Of a DNA stretch of 64,000 bases, positions 1 to 8,007 are shown piece after piece. Source of the stretch: Leucobacter muris (GTDB lineage: Bacteria > Actinomycetota > Actinomycetes > Actinomycetales > Microbacteriaceae); assembly GCF_004028235.1 (NCBI RefSeq), contig NZ_CP035037.1, positions 806,001 to 870,000 on the forward strand, read 5' to 3'. The position numbers and the translations under genes are program-made. The notes beneath the pieces are model-generated. The model did not search any database. It was not told the origin of the DNA and was given only the letters and a program-made list of their open reading frames with translations. Position 1 is the first letter of the stretch; each line of letters starts with the position of its first letter.

Positions 1-1
1 G

Positions 2-667
2 TCGGGCGCCGACACCGCCCCGCCCGACACCCCCGACTTCCGGTGGCTCATGTCGTCGGACGTGTGCAAGCACTGCACCAACGCCGGCTGCCTCGACGTC
101 TGCCCCACGGGCGCGCTCTTCCGCACCGAGTTCGGCACGGTCGTGGTGCAGGAGGATATCTGCAACGGCTGCGGCACCTGCGTGGCCGGGTGCCCTTTCG
201 GCGTGATCGAGCGGCGCAGCGACGGGATCGCCGTGCCCAAGACGAACCGCGACTTCGTGCCCGGCGAGCAGGCGCCCACCCGCAACGCGGGCGTTGCTCA
301 GAAGTGCACGCTCTGCTACGACCGCCTCACCGATGATCAGACGCCCGCCTGCGCGCAGGCCTGCCCCACCACGTCGATCAAGTTCGGCAGTCGCGAGGAG
401 CTCGCGAAGATCGCTCGGGCCCGCGTGCGCGAACTGCACAAGCAGGGCCTCACCGAGGCGCGGCTCTACGGCGCGAACGAGCGCGACGGCGTGGGCGGCA
501 CGGGGTCGATCTTCCTGCTGCTCGACGAGCCCGAGGTGTACGGGCTGCCCCCGGACCCGCAGGTCGCGACGAAGGATCTGCCCCGCATGTACAAGCGCGC
601 CGGTCTCGCCGCGCTCGGCATGATCGGCGCGGTCGCGCTCGCGTTCCTCACCGGAGGGCGTCGATGA
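2..667 (+). CDS. fdhB: Formate dehydrogenase iron-sulfur (beta) subunit, 5' partial
   Basis: The 5' end is cut: the frame stays open to the first bases of the window, upstream of the Met at position 50. The visible part is a polyferredoxin-type electron-transfer subunit with repeated Cys clusters (CKHCTNAGCLDVCP, CNGCGTCVAGCP, CTLC, CAQACP) that ligate [4Fe-4S] clusters. A hydrophobic C-terminal helix (AGLAALGMIGAVALAFL) matches FdnH/FdoH-like subunits that dock on the membrane. It would pass electrons from the catalytic subunit, probably encoded just upstream outside the window, to the NrfD-like protein that follows 28 bp later. The formate dehydrogenase assignment rests partly on the selenocysteine and molybdopterin genes next door; other DMSO-reductase-family complexes have similar subunits. 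Confidence 0.85.
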   Translation, partial: SGADTAPPDTPDFRWLMSSDVCKHCTNAGCLDVCPTGALFRTEFGTVVVQEDICNGCGTCVAGCPFGVIERRSDGIAVPKTNRDFVPGEQAPTRNAGVAQKCTLCYDRLTDDQTPACAQACPTTSIKFGSREELAKIARARVRELHKQGLTEARLYGANERDGVGGTGSIFLLLDEPEVYGLPPDPQVATKDLPRMYKRAGLAALGMIGAVALAFLTGGRR

Positions 668-695
668 ACCGCGCCGCGTGGAAAGGTGATCGTTC

Positions 696-1787
696 GTGAC
701 CCTCTCGGAGTTCGACAGCTACCGGCCCCCCGAGAAGCCGCGCCGGTCCGGGGGCAGGCGCAAGCGCCGCGGTGGCAGGGGCGCCGGGGCGACCGACGGC
801 TCGCGCGAGATGGCCATGGTGCCCGAGGTCGAGTTCGCCACCTACTACGACCGGCCCATCGTGAAGCCGCCGCCGTGGGAGGCGCCGATCGGCATCTACC
901 TGTTTCTCGGCGGCGTCGCGGGCGGGTCGTCGCTGCTGGCCGCGGGCGCGCAGTTCAGCGGCAACGCGAAGCTGCGCCGCAACAGCCGTCTCGCGGCGAT
1001 CGCCGCGGCCGGCGCGGGCGCCGTGTCGCTCATCGTCGACCTGGGCAGGCCCGAGCGATTCCTCAACATGTTCCGCACGCTCAAGGTGACCTCGCCGATG
1101 AGCGTCGGCTCGTGGATCCTCGGCGCGTTCAGCGCCGGAGCCGGCGTCGCGGCCGCCGCCGAGTTCGACCGCATGACGAAGCGCCGGCTGCCGCTCGGGC
1201 CGCTGCGCCGACTGCTCGATCTGGCCGAGCAGCCGGCGGGAGTGGTCTCCGCGGTGTTCGCGGCGCCGCTCGCCGCCTACACCGGCGTGCTGCTCTCGAA
1301 CACGGCGAACCCCACGTGGAACGCGGCGAAGGAGGATCTCTCGTTCGTCTTCGTGAGTTCGGCGAGCCTCGCCGCCGGTGGCCTCGGCATGGTGACGACG
1401 CCCGTGGCCGATGCGAAGCCGGCGAGGGTGCTGGCGGTGGCCGGGTCGGCGGCCGAGCTCGCCGCGTCGGAGCTCATGGAGCGGCGCATGGATCCGGTGG
1501 CCGCCGAGCCGCTGCACCGCGGGAGCGCGGGTGCGATGCACCGGTGGAGCAAGCGTCTCGCCGCGGTCGGCGGGGTCGGCGCGGTCTTCGCGGGGCGCAG
1601 CCGCACGGTCGCGGTCGTCTCGGGGGTCGCGCTGCTCGCGGCCTCGGCGCTCACCCGCTTCGCGGTGCTCGAGGCCGGCCTCCACTCCACGAAGGATCCC
1701 CGATACGTCATCGAACCGCAGAAGCGCCGGCTCGAGGCGCGCCGCCGCGCGGGGATCGTCGACGACTCGATCACCACGGCCGAGTAG
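696..1787 (+). CDS. NrfD/PsrC-type membrane subunit of the formate dehydrogenase complex
   Basis: 363 residues from a GTG start preceded by GAAAGG (681-686). A basic N-terminal tail is followed by several hydrophobic segments (for example the stretch around IGIYLFLGGVAGGSSLL, residues about 68-84). That W-E-x-P-I-G-x-Y-L-F-L-G-G pattern is typical of the polysulfide reductase NrfD family, which anchors the complex and exchanges electrons with menaquinone. It lies 28 bp after the Fe-S subunit and is surely cotranscribed with it. Family membership is seen in sequence; quinone reactivity is inferred. It is not a classical cytochrome b556 gamma subunit. Confidence 0.85.
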   Translation: MTLSEFDSYRPPEKPRRSGGRRKRRGGRGAGATDGSREMAMVPEVEFATYYDRPIVKPPPWEAPIGIYLFLGGVAGGSSLLAAGAQFSGNAKLRRNSRLAAIAAAGAGAVSLIVDLGRPERFLNMFRTLKVTSPMSVGSWILGAFSAGAGVAAAAEFDRMTKRRLPLGPLRRLLDLAEQPAGVVSAVFAAPLAAYTGVLLSNTANPTWNAAKEDLSFVFVSSASLAAGGLGMVTTPVADAKPARVLAVAGSAAELAASELMERRMDPVAAEPLHRGSAGAMHRWSKRLAAVGGVGAVFAGRSRTVAVVSGVALLAASALTRFAVLEAGLHSTKDPRYVIEPQKRRLEARRRAGIVDDSITTAE

Positions 1788-1807
1788 CGGGGACGAGGGG
1801 GGAAGCG

Positions 1808-2149
1808 GTGACGCGAGACGAAGCGGTGCGAGCGGGGCTCGTCGAGCTGCGCGCGCAGACCGATGCCCGCGCGGCCCGGCTCGAGGCCGAGCTCGACGCG
1901 CTGACCCGCGCTCGCCGCAGCGAGTCGGATGACGACGAGCACGATCCGGAGGGGGTGACGCTCTCCTCGCAGTGGTCGATGCTCGCCGGCCTGCTCGCCT
2001 CGGCGCGCGAGGACGCCCGGGCGGCCGACGCCGCCGTGCGGCGCTTCGAGGCGGGCGAGTACGGGATCTGCCCGGCATGCGGGCGGCCGATCCCCGAGGG
2101 GCAGCTCGAGGCGCGGCCGTTCCGCGAGCGCTGCGTGGCGTGCTCCTAG
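1808..2149 (+). CDS. TraR/DksA-family C4 zinc-finger protein
   Basis: 113 residues from a GTG start with a strong GAGGGGGGAAG ribosome-binding site at 1794-1804. The N-terminal half is charged and helical. The C-terminal part has CPACGRPIPEGQLEARPF followed by RCVAC, the four-cysteine zinc finger of TraR/DksA proteins. DksA relatives bind the RNA polymerase secondary channel; several short actinobacterial members have unknown roles. It is the last gene of the formate dehydrogenase operon (20 bp after the NrfD gene) and converges on selD. Whether it regulates the operon or acts as a maturation factor cannot be read from the sequence. Confidence 0.8.
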   Translation: MTRDEAVRAGLVELRAQTDARAARLEAELDALTRARRSESDDDEHDPEGVTLSSQWSMLAGLLASAREDARAADAAVRRFEAGEYGICPACGRPIPEGQLEARPFRERCVACS

Positions 2150-2179
2150 GGGCGGCGGGCCCGCTCGGCCGCGGCTCCG

Positions 2180-3172
2180 TCACCGGATGGTGATGCCGGC
2201 TCCCGCGACGGTCTCGCCGATCACCGGGTAACCCGGCACCTCGCCCACGACCAGCAGCCCGCCCGAGGTCTGTGCGTCGGCGAGCAGCACCAGCTCCTCC
2301 TCGGAGAGGGGGCGCTCGATGTCGAGGTGGGGCCGCACCCAGTCGAGGTTGCGGCGCGATCCACCGGGGATGAACCCCTCGTCGAGCGATTCCCGAGCCG
2401 CCTCGATGAGCGGCACCGCGCCCGAGTCGAGCACGGCGCCGACGCCCGAGGCGCGGCACATCTTGTAGAGGTGCCCCAGCAGGCCGAAGCCGGTCACGTC
2501 GGTGGCGGCGCGAGCACCCGCGGCGACGGCGGCGATCGAGGCGTCTCGGTTGAGCTGCACCATCTGCGCGATCGCGTGCTCGAACACCTCGCCGGTGCGC
2601 TTGTGCCGGTTGTTCAGCACGCCGACGCCGATGGGCTTGGTGAGGGTGAGCGGCAGGCCGGGCTCGGCCGCGTCGTTGCGCATGAGCCGCGCGGGATCGA
2701 CCACACCGGTGACCGCCATGCCGTACTTGGGCTCGGGGTCGTCGATCGAGTGGCCGCCGGTGACGGGGCAGCCGGCCTCGGCGGCGACGTCGAGCCCGCC
2801 CCGCAGCACCTCGGTGAGCAGTTCCATGGGCAGCACCTCGCGCGGCCAGCCCACGAGGTTGATCGCCGTGATGGGGGTGCCGCCCATCGCGTAGATGTCC
2901 GAGAGCGCGTTGGCGGCGGCGATGCGGCCCCAGTCGTAGGCGTCGTCGACCACGGGGGTGAAGAAGTCGGCGGTCGAGAGCACCGCGAGGTCGTCGCGCA
3001 CGAGCACCGCCGCCGCGTCGTCGCCGTCGTCGAGCCCCACGAGCACCTGGGGCGCGGTCTGGCCGACGAGCCCCCGCACGGCGTCTTCCAGCTCGCCCGG
3101 CGGGATCTTGCAGGCGCAGCCGCCGCCGTGCGCGTAGGAGGTGAGTCGTGCGGGATCCAGCTCGGTAGCCAT
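2180..3172 (-). CDS. selD: Selenide, water dikinase
   Basis: 330 residues. Makes selenophosphate from selenide and ATP, the selenium donor for SelA. The N-terminal GGGCACKIPP motif supplies the catalytic Cys19 and Lys22 (the enzyme uses Cys, not selenocysteine). Downstream are the glycine- and Asp-rich PurM/AIR-synthase-fold motifs, for example LVGLDDGDDAAAV, FFTPVVDD, NALSDIYAMGG and TGGHSIDDPEPKYG. It is a single gene on the minus strand, divergent from the tRNA-Sec gene, with a TAGTCT box six bases before the ATG suggesting leaderless transcription. Confidence 0.96.
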   Translation of the reverse strand: MATELDPARLTSYAHGGGCACKIPPGELEDAVRGLVGQTAPQVLVGLDDGDDAAAVLVRDDLAVLSTADFFTPVVDDAYDWGRIAAANALSDIYAMGGTPITAINLVGWPREVLPMELLTEVLRGGLDVAAEAGCPVTGGHSIDDPEPKYGMAVTGVVDPARLMRNDAAEPGLPLTLTKPIGVGVLNNRHKRTGEVFEHAIAQMVQLNRDASIAAVAAGARAATDVTGFGLLGHLYKMCRASGVGAVLDSGAVPLIEAARESLDEGFIPGGSRRNLDWVRPHLDIERPLSEEELVLLADAQTSGGLLVVGEVPGYPVIGETVAGAGITIR

Positions 3173-3178
3173 GCCCCG

Positions 3179-3184
3179 AGACTA
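3179..3184 (-). promoter_or_regulatory. Predicted -10 box of a leaderless selD transcript
   Basis: Read on the minus strand the sequence is TAGTCT-cggggc-ATG. The -10-like hexamer sits six bases before the start codon and there is no ribosome-binding site, so transcription would begin at or next to the ATG. Pattern recognition only. Confidence 0.55.
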
Positions 3185-3210
3185 CCCCGCGCATCGCTTT
3201 CGCGGGAGTG

Positions 3211-3216
3211 TAGGCT
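3211..3216 (+). promoter_or_regulatory. Predicted -10 box for tRNA-Sec
   Basis: TAGGCT lies seven bases before the mature 5' end of the tRNA, so transcription could start at or very near the first tRNA nucleotide. No convincing -35 box is seen. Confidence 0.45.
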
Positions 3217-3223
3217 CGTCGGT

Positions 3224-3318
3224 GGAGGCGTCAGGGTTCCTGGTGGGCCCCCGGTCTTCAAAACCGGTGAGTCCGAGCATCTCGGGCTGGCGGGTTCGAT
3301 TCCCGTCCGCCCCCGCCA
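3224..3318 (+). tRNA. selC: tRNA-Sec (anticodon TCA), CCA encoded
   Basis: 95 nt including the encoded CCA, the same length as E. coli selC. The anticodon stem CCGGT/ACCGG encloses CTTCAAA with anticodon TCA at 3258-3260. A long variable arm (TCCGAG-cat-CTCGGG) and the T-arm GCGGG-TTCGATT-CCCGT follow. The acceptor strands GGAGGCG/CGCCCCC pair except for an A.C mismatch at the third pair. The eighth acceptor pair usual in bacterial tRNA-Sec is absent (U opposite C), but an extra G-C can extend the T stem to six pairs. It decodes UGA in the formate dehydrogenase mRNA and is charged through SelA and SelB, encoded immediately downstream. Confidence 0.95.
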
Positions 3319-3358
3319 ATATGCCGACCGGGGAATATCGAGCGGGCGAGGGGGCGCG

Positions 3359-4750
3359 ATGAGCGACGAGGATCATCGCAGGCGCATTCCCCGCACCGAC
3401 CGGCTGCTGGCGCACCCCGCGGTGCGCGAGGCGCGGGAGCGGATCGGCGACGCCGCGATCCGCCGCATCGTCGAGGAGCGGCAGCGGGCGGCCCGCGAGG
3501 GCCGGGTGCCGATCGAGGAGGTCGAGCAGGCGGTCGTCGACGCGCTGCGCGCCGAGCGGCCCGCGTCACTCGTGCCCGTGCTCAACGCGACCGGCGTGAT
3601 CGTGCACACGAACCTCGGCCGCGCGCCCCTGTCGGAGGGCGCCAGGCAGGCGATCGGGGCCGCCGCCGGCTACGTCGACGTCGAGATGGATCTCGTGAGC
3701 GGCAGGCGCAGCGCCCGGGGCGCGGGCGCGCGCGAGGCGCTGCTGCAGGCCTGTCCCGAGGCCGAGGACGCGTTGATCGTGAACAACGGCGCGGCAGCGC
3801 TGCTGCTCGCCGTCACCGCGGTCTGCGCCCGGGCGTCGGAACGGGATCGCGCGATCCCGAGCGAGATGATCGTGAGCCGGGGCGAGCTCGTGGAGATCGG
3901 CGCCGGGTTCCGGCTGCCCGACCTGCTGGTCACCACGGGTGCCCGGCTGCGCGAGGTCGGCACCACCAATCGCACGCACCTCTCCGACTACGAAGCCGCG
4001 ATCGGCGCCGCGACCGGCTGCCTGCTGAAGATCCACCCGAGCAACTTCCGCGTGCAGGGGTTCACCTCCGGAGTCGACGTGGCGGCGCTGCGCCGACTCG
4101 CCGACGCATACGGGCTGCCGCTCGTCGTCGACCTCGGCAGCGGCCTGCTGCGACCCGACGCGCTGCTGCCCGACGAGCCCGACCTCGCGGGCGCCCTGCG
4201 CGCCGGAGCCGACGTGGTGATCGCGAGCGGCGACAAACTGCTCGGCGGCCCGCAGGCGGGGCTGCTGGTGGGGCGGGCCGAGACGATCCGGCGCCTCGCG
4301 AAGCATCCCCTCGCGCGCGCCGTGCGCAGCGACAAGCTCACCCTCGCGGCGATCGAGGCGACCCTGCGCGGCCCCGAGACGCCTGTGCAGGCGGCGCTGC
4401 ACGCCGACCCCGCCCGTCTGCGCGAGCGCACCGAGGGGCTCGCCGCCCGCCTGGCCGCAGCGGTGCAGGGGCCCTGCGAGGTCGTGCCCCACGAGGGGCG
4501 CGTGGGCGGCGGGGGAGCGCCCGGGGTGCCGCTGCCGGGGTGGGCGATCGAGCTGCCCGAGGCGATGGCGCCCCGCCTGCGGGCCGGTGCCGTCGCCGTG
4601 GTCGCCCGCGTGCACCGGGGGCGCTGCCTGGTCGATCTGCGCTGCATTCCCGAGTCGGACGACGAACTGCTGCTGGAGTGCCTGATCGAGGCGCTGGGCG
4701 ACGCGGGCGCCGCCCCGCGCTCCGCGCCGCGGGGGCTCGGGTCCCGCTGA
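3359..4750 (+). CDS. selA: L-seryl-tRNA(Sec) selenium transferase
   Basis: 463 residues, the same length as the E. coli enzyme. This PLP enzyme converts Ser-tRNA(Sec) to Sec-tRNA(Sec) using selenophosphate. The PLP lysine lies in ASGDKLLGGPQAG (Lys293), and the N-terminal NATGVIVHTNLGRAPLS motif is typical of the family. The ATG at 3359 has GAGGGGG at 3348-3354 upstream; the frame is open further upstream but crosses the tRNA. The stop is one base before selB, so the two are translationally coupled. Confidence 0.97.
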   Translation: MSDEDHRRRIPRTDRLLAHPAVREARERIGDAAIRRIVEERQRAAREGRVPIEEVEQAVVDALRAERPASLVPVLNATGVIVHTNLGRAPLSEGARQAIGAAAGYVDVEMDLVSGRRSARGAGAREALLQACPEAEDALIVNNGAAALLLAVTAVCARASERDRAIPSEMIVSRGELVEIGAGFRLPDLLVTTGARLREVGTTNRTHLSDYEAAIGAATGCLLKIHPSNFRVQGFTSGVDVAALRRLADAYGLPLVVDLGSGLLRPDALLPDEPDLAGALRAGADVVIASGDKLLGGPQAGLLVGRAETIRRLAKHPLARAVRSDKLTLAAIEATLRGPETPVQAALHADPARLRERTEGLAARLAAAVQGPCEVVPHEGRVGGGGAPGVPLPGWAIELPEAMAPRLRAGAVAVVARVHRGRCLVDLRCIPESDDELLLECLIEALGDAGAAPRSAPRGLGSR

Positions 4751-4751
4751 C

Positions 4752-6593
4752 ATGTACGTCGTCGCCACCGCCGGCCACGTCGATCACGGCAAGTCGACCC
4801 TCGTGCGCGCCCTCACCGGGATGGAGCCGGACCGGCTCGCCGAGGAGCGGCGGCGCGGCCTGACGATCGACCTCGGCTTCGCGTGGACGCGGCTGCCCTC
4901 CGGCCGCGAGGTCGCCTTCGTCGACGTGCCCGGCCACGAGCGGTTCCTCGCGAACATGCTCGCGGGTGTCGGCCCCGCCCCCGTGGTGTGCTTCGTGGTC
5001 GCGGCGGACAAGGGCTGGCAGGCGCAGTCGTCGGATCATCGCGACGCGGTGGCGGCGCTCGGCATCGAGCACGGCCTCGTGGTGATCACGCGCGCGGATC
5101 GCGCGCCGGACCGGGTCGCCGAGACGATCGAGCAGACCCGGATCGCGCTGGCGGGCACCCCGCTCGAGCGCGCACCGGTGGTGGTCTCGGCGCTGCCCGC
5201 CGGCTTCGACGAGTCGGGTGGCGCGGCGCCGAGCACCGGTCTCGGCGAGGTCGTGGAGCGGCTCGACGACGTGCTCGCGGCCGTGCCCGAGCCCGATGCC
5301 GAGGCCCGTGTGCGGCTCTGGGTCGACCGCTCCTTCACCATCAGGGGGGCGGGCACCGTGGTGACGGGCAGCCTGACGGCGGGCACGCTGCACCAGGAGG
5401 ACCGCCTGCAGCTGATCGGCGACGGGGGAGCGCACCCGACGGCCGTGCGGGGGCTGCACAGCCGGAACGAGGCGGCGACCGCGGTGACGCCCCACGCGCG
5501 GGTCGCCGTGAACCTGCGCGACGTCGCCGCCGACGCCGCGCACCGCGGAGACGCCCTCGTCACGCCGGACGCGTGGCCGATCGTCGACGCGGTCGACGTG
5601 CGGCGCACCACGGGGGCCGGCTTCGCCGATGCGCCGCAGCAGCTCGTGGCGCACATCGGCACCGCGGCGGTGCCCGTTCGCCTGCGGCCGTTCGGCGACG
5701 ATCACGCGAGGCTCGCTCTGCAGCGGCCGCTGCCGCTGCAGCTCGGAGACCGACTCGTGCTGCGCAGCCCCGGCAGCCGCTTCGTGTTCGCGGGGGCGCT
5801 GGTGCTCGACGCGGATCCGCCCGCGCTCACGCGGCGGGGCGACGGCGCCCGCCGGGCCGCCGTGCTCGCCGCGCGCCCCGACACGGGGGACGCCCTCGCC
5901 GAGGTGGAGCGACGCGGCGCGATGCCGGTCGAGCAGCTGCGCCGACTCGGTCTGACGGGGCTCGAGGCGGTGCCGGAGGGGCTCTCGGCGGTCGGTCGCG
6001 CGGGCGCCTGGTGGGTGCATCCGCCCACGCTCGACCGCTGGGCGAGCCTGCTGCGCGAGGCGGTGGCCGAGAAGCTGCGCGCGGATCCGCTGACGCCCGG
6101 CCTCGCGGAGGGCGCCGCCGCCGACGCGCTGCTGCGCGCCGATCCGCCGCTGCCGCACGCTTCGCTGCTGCCGCTCGCGGTGCGCCGGGCGGGGCTCGAA
6201 TCGCGGTCGGGGGTGCTCAGACCGCCCGGCACGGGCGTGGACCTCGGTGCGGCGGAGGCCGGGGTGGCGCAGCTCGAGCGACGGCTGCGCGAGCACCCGT
6301 TCGCGGCGCCCGAGGCCGACGACCTCTCGCGGCTGCGGCTCGGCGCACGCGAGCTGGCCACGGCGGAGCGCGCCGGTCGGCTGCTGCGGCTGCGCGACGG
6401 GATCGTGCTGCTGCCCACCGCCCCCGCCGAGGCGATGCGCCGGCTCGCGTCGCTCGAGCAGCCCTTCACCACGAGCGGGGCGAGGCGCGCGCTCGATACC
6501 ACGCGTCGGGTCGCGATCCCGCTGCTCGAGCACCTCGATGCGCGAGGGTGGACGCGGCGTATCGACGGGGTGAACCGGATCGTGGTGCGGTAG
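4752..6593 (+). CDS. selB: Selenocysteine-specific elongation factor
   Basis: 613 residues (E. coli SelB 614). A GTPase that delivers Sec-tRNA(Sec) to in-frame UGA codons followed by a SECIS hairpin. The G1 motif GHVDHGKS is at residues 8-15, G3 DVPGH at 58-62 and G4 TRAD at 113-116. EF-Tu-like beta-barrel domains follow, and the C-terminal third has the winged-helix character that binds SECIS RNA. It follows selA by one base. The target gene (formate dehydrogenase alpha subunit) is not in the window. Confidence 0.96.
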   Translation: MYVVATAGHVDHGKSTLVRALTGMEPDRLAEERRRGLTIDLGFAWTRLPSGREVAFVDVPGHERFLANMLAGVGPAPVVCFVVAADKGWQAQSSDHRDAVAALGIEHGLVVITRADRAPDRVAETIEQTRIALAGTPLERAPVVVSALPAGFDESGGAAPSTGLGEVVERLDDVLAAVPEPDAEARVRLWVDRSFTIRGAGTVVTGSLTAGTLHQEDRLQLIGDGGAHPTAVRGLHSRNEAATAVTPHARVAVNLRDVAADAAHRGDALVTPDAWPIVDAVDVRRTTGAGFADAPQQLVAHIGTAAVPVRLRPFGDDHARLALQRPLPLQLGDRLVLRSPGSRFVFAGALVLDADPPALTRRGDGARRAAVLAARPDTGDALAEVERRGAMPVEQLRRLGLTGLEAVPEGLSAVGRAGAWWVHPPTLDRWASLLREAVAEKLRADPLTPGLAEGAAADALLRADPPLPHASLLPLAVRRAGLESRSGVLRPPGTGVDLGAAEAGVAQLERRLREHPFAAPEADDLSRLRLGARELATAERAGRLLRLRDGIVLLPTAPAEAMRRLASLEQPFTTSGARRALDTTRRVAIPLLEHLDARGWTRRIDGVNRIVVR

Positions 6594-6697
6594 CGGCGGC
6601 GCGAGAGGCAGCCTCGTGTACGGTTCTGCGGGCGATTTCCGCCCGCTGCCGCGTGCGCGAACCGGGCTCGGAATCCGCGCCTGCGGAAGTGCGGATG

Positions 6698-6703
6698 TAG
6701 GAT
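6698..6703 (+). promoter_or_regulatory. Predicted -10 box of a leaderless transcript for the Mop/HTH-modABC operon
   Basis: TAGGAT-cggggc-ATG: the hexamer ends six bases before the ATG of the next gene and no ribosome-binding site intervenes. The spacer cggggc is identical to the one before selD. Confidence 0.55.
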
Positions 6704-6709
6704 CGGGGC

Positions 6710-7117
6710 ATGTCGCACTATCGGATCCGGGAGGCAGCGCGTCTGATCGGCGTCAGCGATGACACGATCCGCCGCTGGGTGACGCAGGGGCTGCTCGAGG
6801 CGAGCGTCGACGAGGCCGGAGTGCAGGTGATCGAGGGCGCCTCGCTCGCAGGGCGGGCGAAGCAGCTCGCACCGGTCACCGGCGACGACGGCCCGGTGCT
6901 GCGCAGCGCCCGAAACAGTTTCACCGGCATCGTGACGCGGGTCGACGCCGACGGCGTGGTCGCCGTCGTCGAGGCGCAGTGCGGGCCGCACCGCCTCGTG
7001 TCGATCATGACTCGGGAGGCCGTCGACGAGCTCGGCCTCGAGGTCGGTTCGCGCGCCACGGCGATCGTGAAGGCCACCAACGTGATCATCGAGACCCCTC
7101 GGAAGGATGCGGCATGA
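6710..7117 (+). CDS. HTH plus TOBE (Mop-like) molybdenum-binding protein
   Basis: 135 residues. The N-terminal part (residues 1-45, MSHYRIREAARLIGVSDDTIRRWV) is a MerR/excisionase-type helix-turn-helix. Residues about 65-130 (RNSFTGIVTRVDADGVVAVVEAQC...ATAIVKATNVIIE) form a single TOBE/Mop fold that binds molybdate or tungstate. The arrangement resembles a miniature ModE and suggests a molybdate-responsive regulator or storage protein. It overlaps modA by ATGA (7114-7117), so it heads the molybdate transport operon. Regulation of modABC is inferred from context. Confidence 0.85.
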   Translation: MSHYRIREAARLIGVSDDTIRRWVTQGLLEASVDEAGVQVIEGASLAGRAKQLAPVTGDDGPVLRSARNSFTGIVTRVDADGVVAVVEAQCGPHRLVSIMTREAVDELGLEVGSRATAIVKATNVIIETPRKDAA

Positions 7118-8004
7118 ATCCCAAGACGCTCAGAGACGCGACCCGCATCGGCGCGCTCGCACTCGCCGCGGGCCTCGCCGCCGCGCTCGCGGGCTGCGGC
7201 TCGGGCCAGCCGTCGGGGCCCGCGAGCACTCCCGACCCGGCGCCCGCATCGCAGATCGGCGGCGACCTCACCGTCTACGCCGCAGCCTCGCTCGAGCCCG
7301 CCTTCGAACAGATCGGCGACTGGTTCGTCGACGAGCACCCCGACGTGTCGATCGAGTTCTCGTACGACGGCTCCTCGGTGCTCGCCACGCAGATCCTGAG
7401 CGGCGCCCCGGTCGACGTGTTCGCGTCGGCCGACGCGCCGAACATGGAGAAGATCACCTCAGAGGCGCGGAACGACGGCGAGCCCACGGCCTTCGCCGCG
7501 AGCGAGCTCGCGATCGCCGTGGCGCCGGGCAACCCGCTGGGCATCGAGACGCTCGCCGACCTGGCCCGAGCGGGCGCCGGCGCCCCGGTCACCGTGATCT
7601 GCGCGGCGGAGGTGCCCTGCGGCAATGCGTCGCGCGCGCTGCTCGAGCGCGACGGGGTCGAGCTCGCGCCGGCGAGCGAGGAGCAGAACGTGACGGCGGT
7701 GCTCACCAAGGTGCGCGAGGGCGAGGCCGACGCCGGGCTCGTCTACCTCTCCGACATCCTGCGCGCGGGCGATTTTCAGGATGAATCGCGCAGCGATTCA
7801 TCAAATCGACCGCTGACGTCACCACGTCAGGGCGAAGTCGACGGCATCGAGATCCAGGACGCCTCGGACGCCGCCGGCGACTACCTGGCGGTGCCGATCG
7901 AGGGATCCGACGCCCCCGAAGCGGCTGCCGCCTTCTCCGAGTTCCTGCTCACCGACCGCGTGCAGCAGCTCCTCGCAGACCTGGGCTTCGGCCCCGCGCG
8001 CTGA
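7114..8004 (+). CDS. modA: Molybdate ABC transporter substrate-binding lipoprotein (carries a palindromic insertion)
   Basis: 296 residues. A lipoprotein signal ends at the LAGC lipobox (Cys28). The mature protein has the ModA core: DLTVYAAASLEPAFEQI, FSYDGSSVLATQI, PVDVFASADAPNM, and DAGLVYLSDILRAGD. It captures molybdate outside the membrane for ModBC. Where relatives read roughly AGD-x-V-x-GIEI, this protein has about 21 extra residues (near 221-242) encoded by 7774-7836. That segment consists of two perfect inverted repeats and keeps the frame open. The ATG overlaps the previous stop, and modB follows 3 bp after the stop. Confidence 0.93.
   Translation: MNPKTLRDATRIGALALAAGLAAALAGCGSGQPSGPASTPDPAPASQIGGDLTVYAAASLEPAFEQIGDWFVDEHPDVSIEFSYDGSSVLATQILSGAPVDVFASADAPNMEKITSEARNDGEPTAFAASELAIAVAPGNPLGIETLADLARAGAGAPVTVICAAEVPCGNASRALLERDGVELAPASEEQNVTAVLTKVREGEADAGLVYLSDILRAGDFQDESRSDSSNRPLTSPRQGEVDGIEIQDASDAAGDYLAVPIEGSDAPEAAAAFSEFLLTDRVQQLLADLGFGPAR
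7780..7830 (+). repeat. Double palindrome inserted in frame within modA
   Basis: Arm GATGAATCGC (7780-7789) and its perfect complement GCGATTCATC (7793-7802) enclose three bases. Ten bases later CTGACGT (7813-7819) and ACGTCAG (7824-7830) enclose four. The segment is less GC-rich than its surroundings and falls where the ModA family has no residues. This looks like a small palindromic element that entered the gene without breaking the frame. Confidence 0.8.
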
Positions 8005-8007
8005 GCC

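Noticed and set aside
665..667. UGA at the end of the formate dehydrogenase Fe-S subunit as a selenocysteine codon
   Set aside because: The reading after it shows no family similarity. The subunit ends at the expected place after its membrane helix, and selenocysteine is expected in the catalytic subunit.
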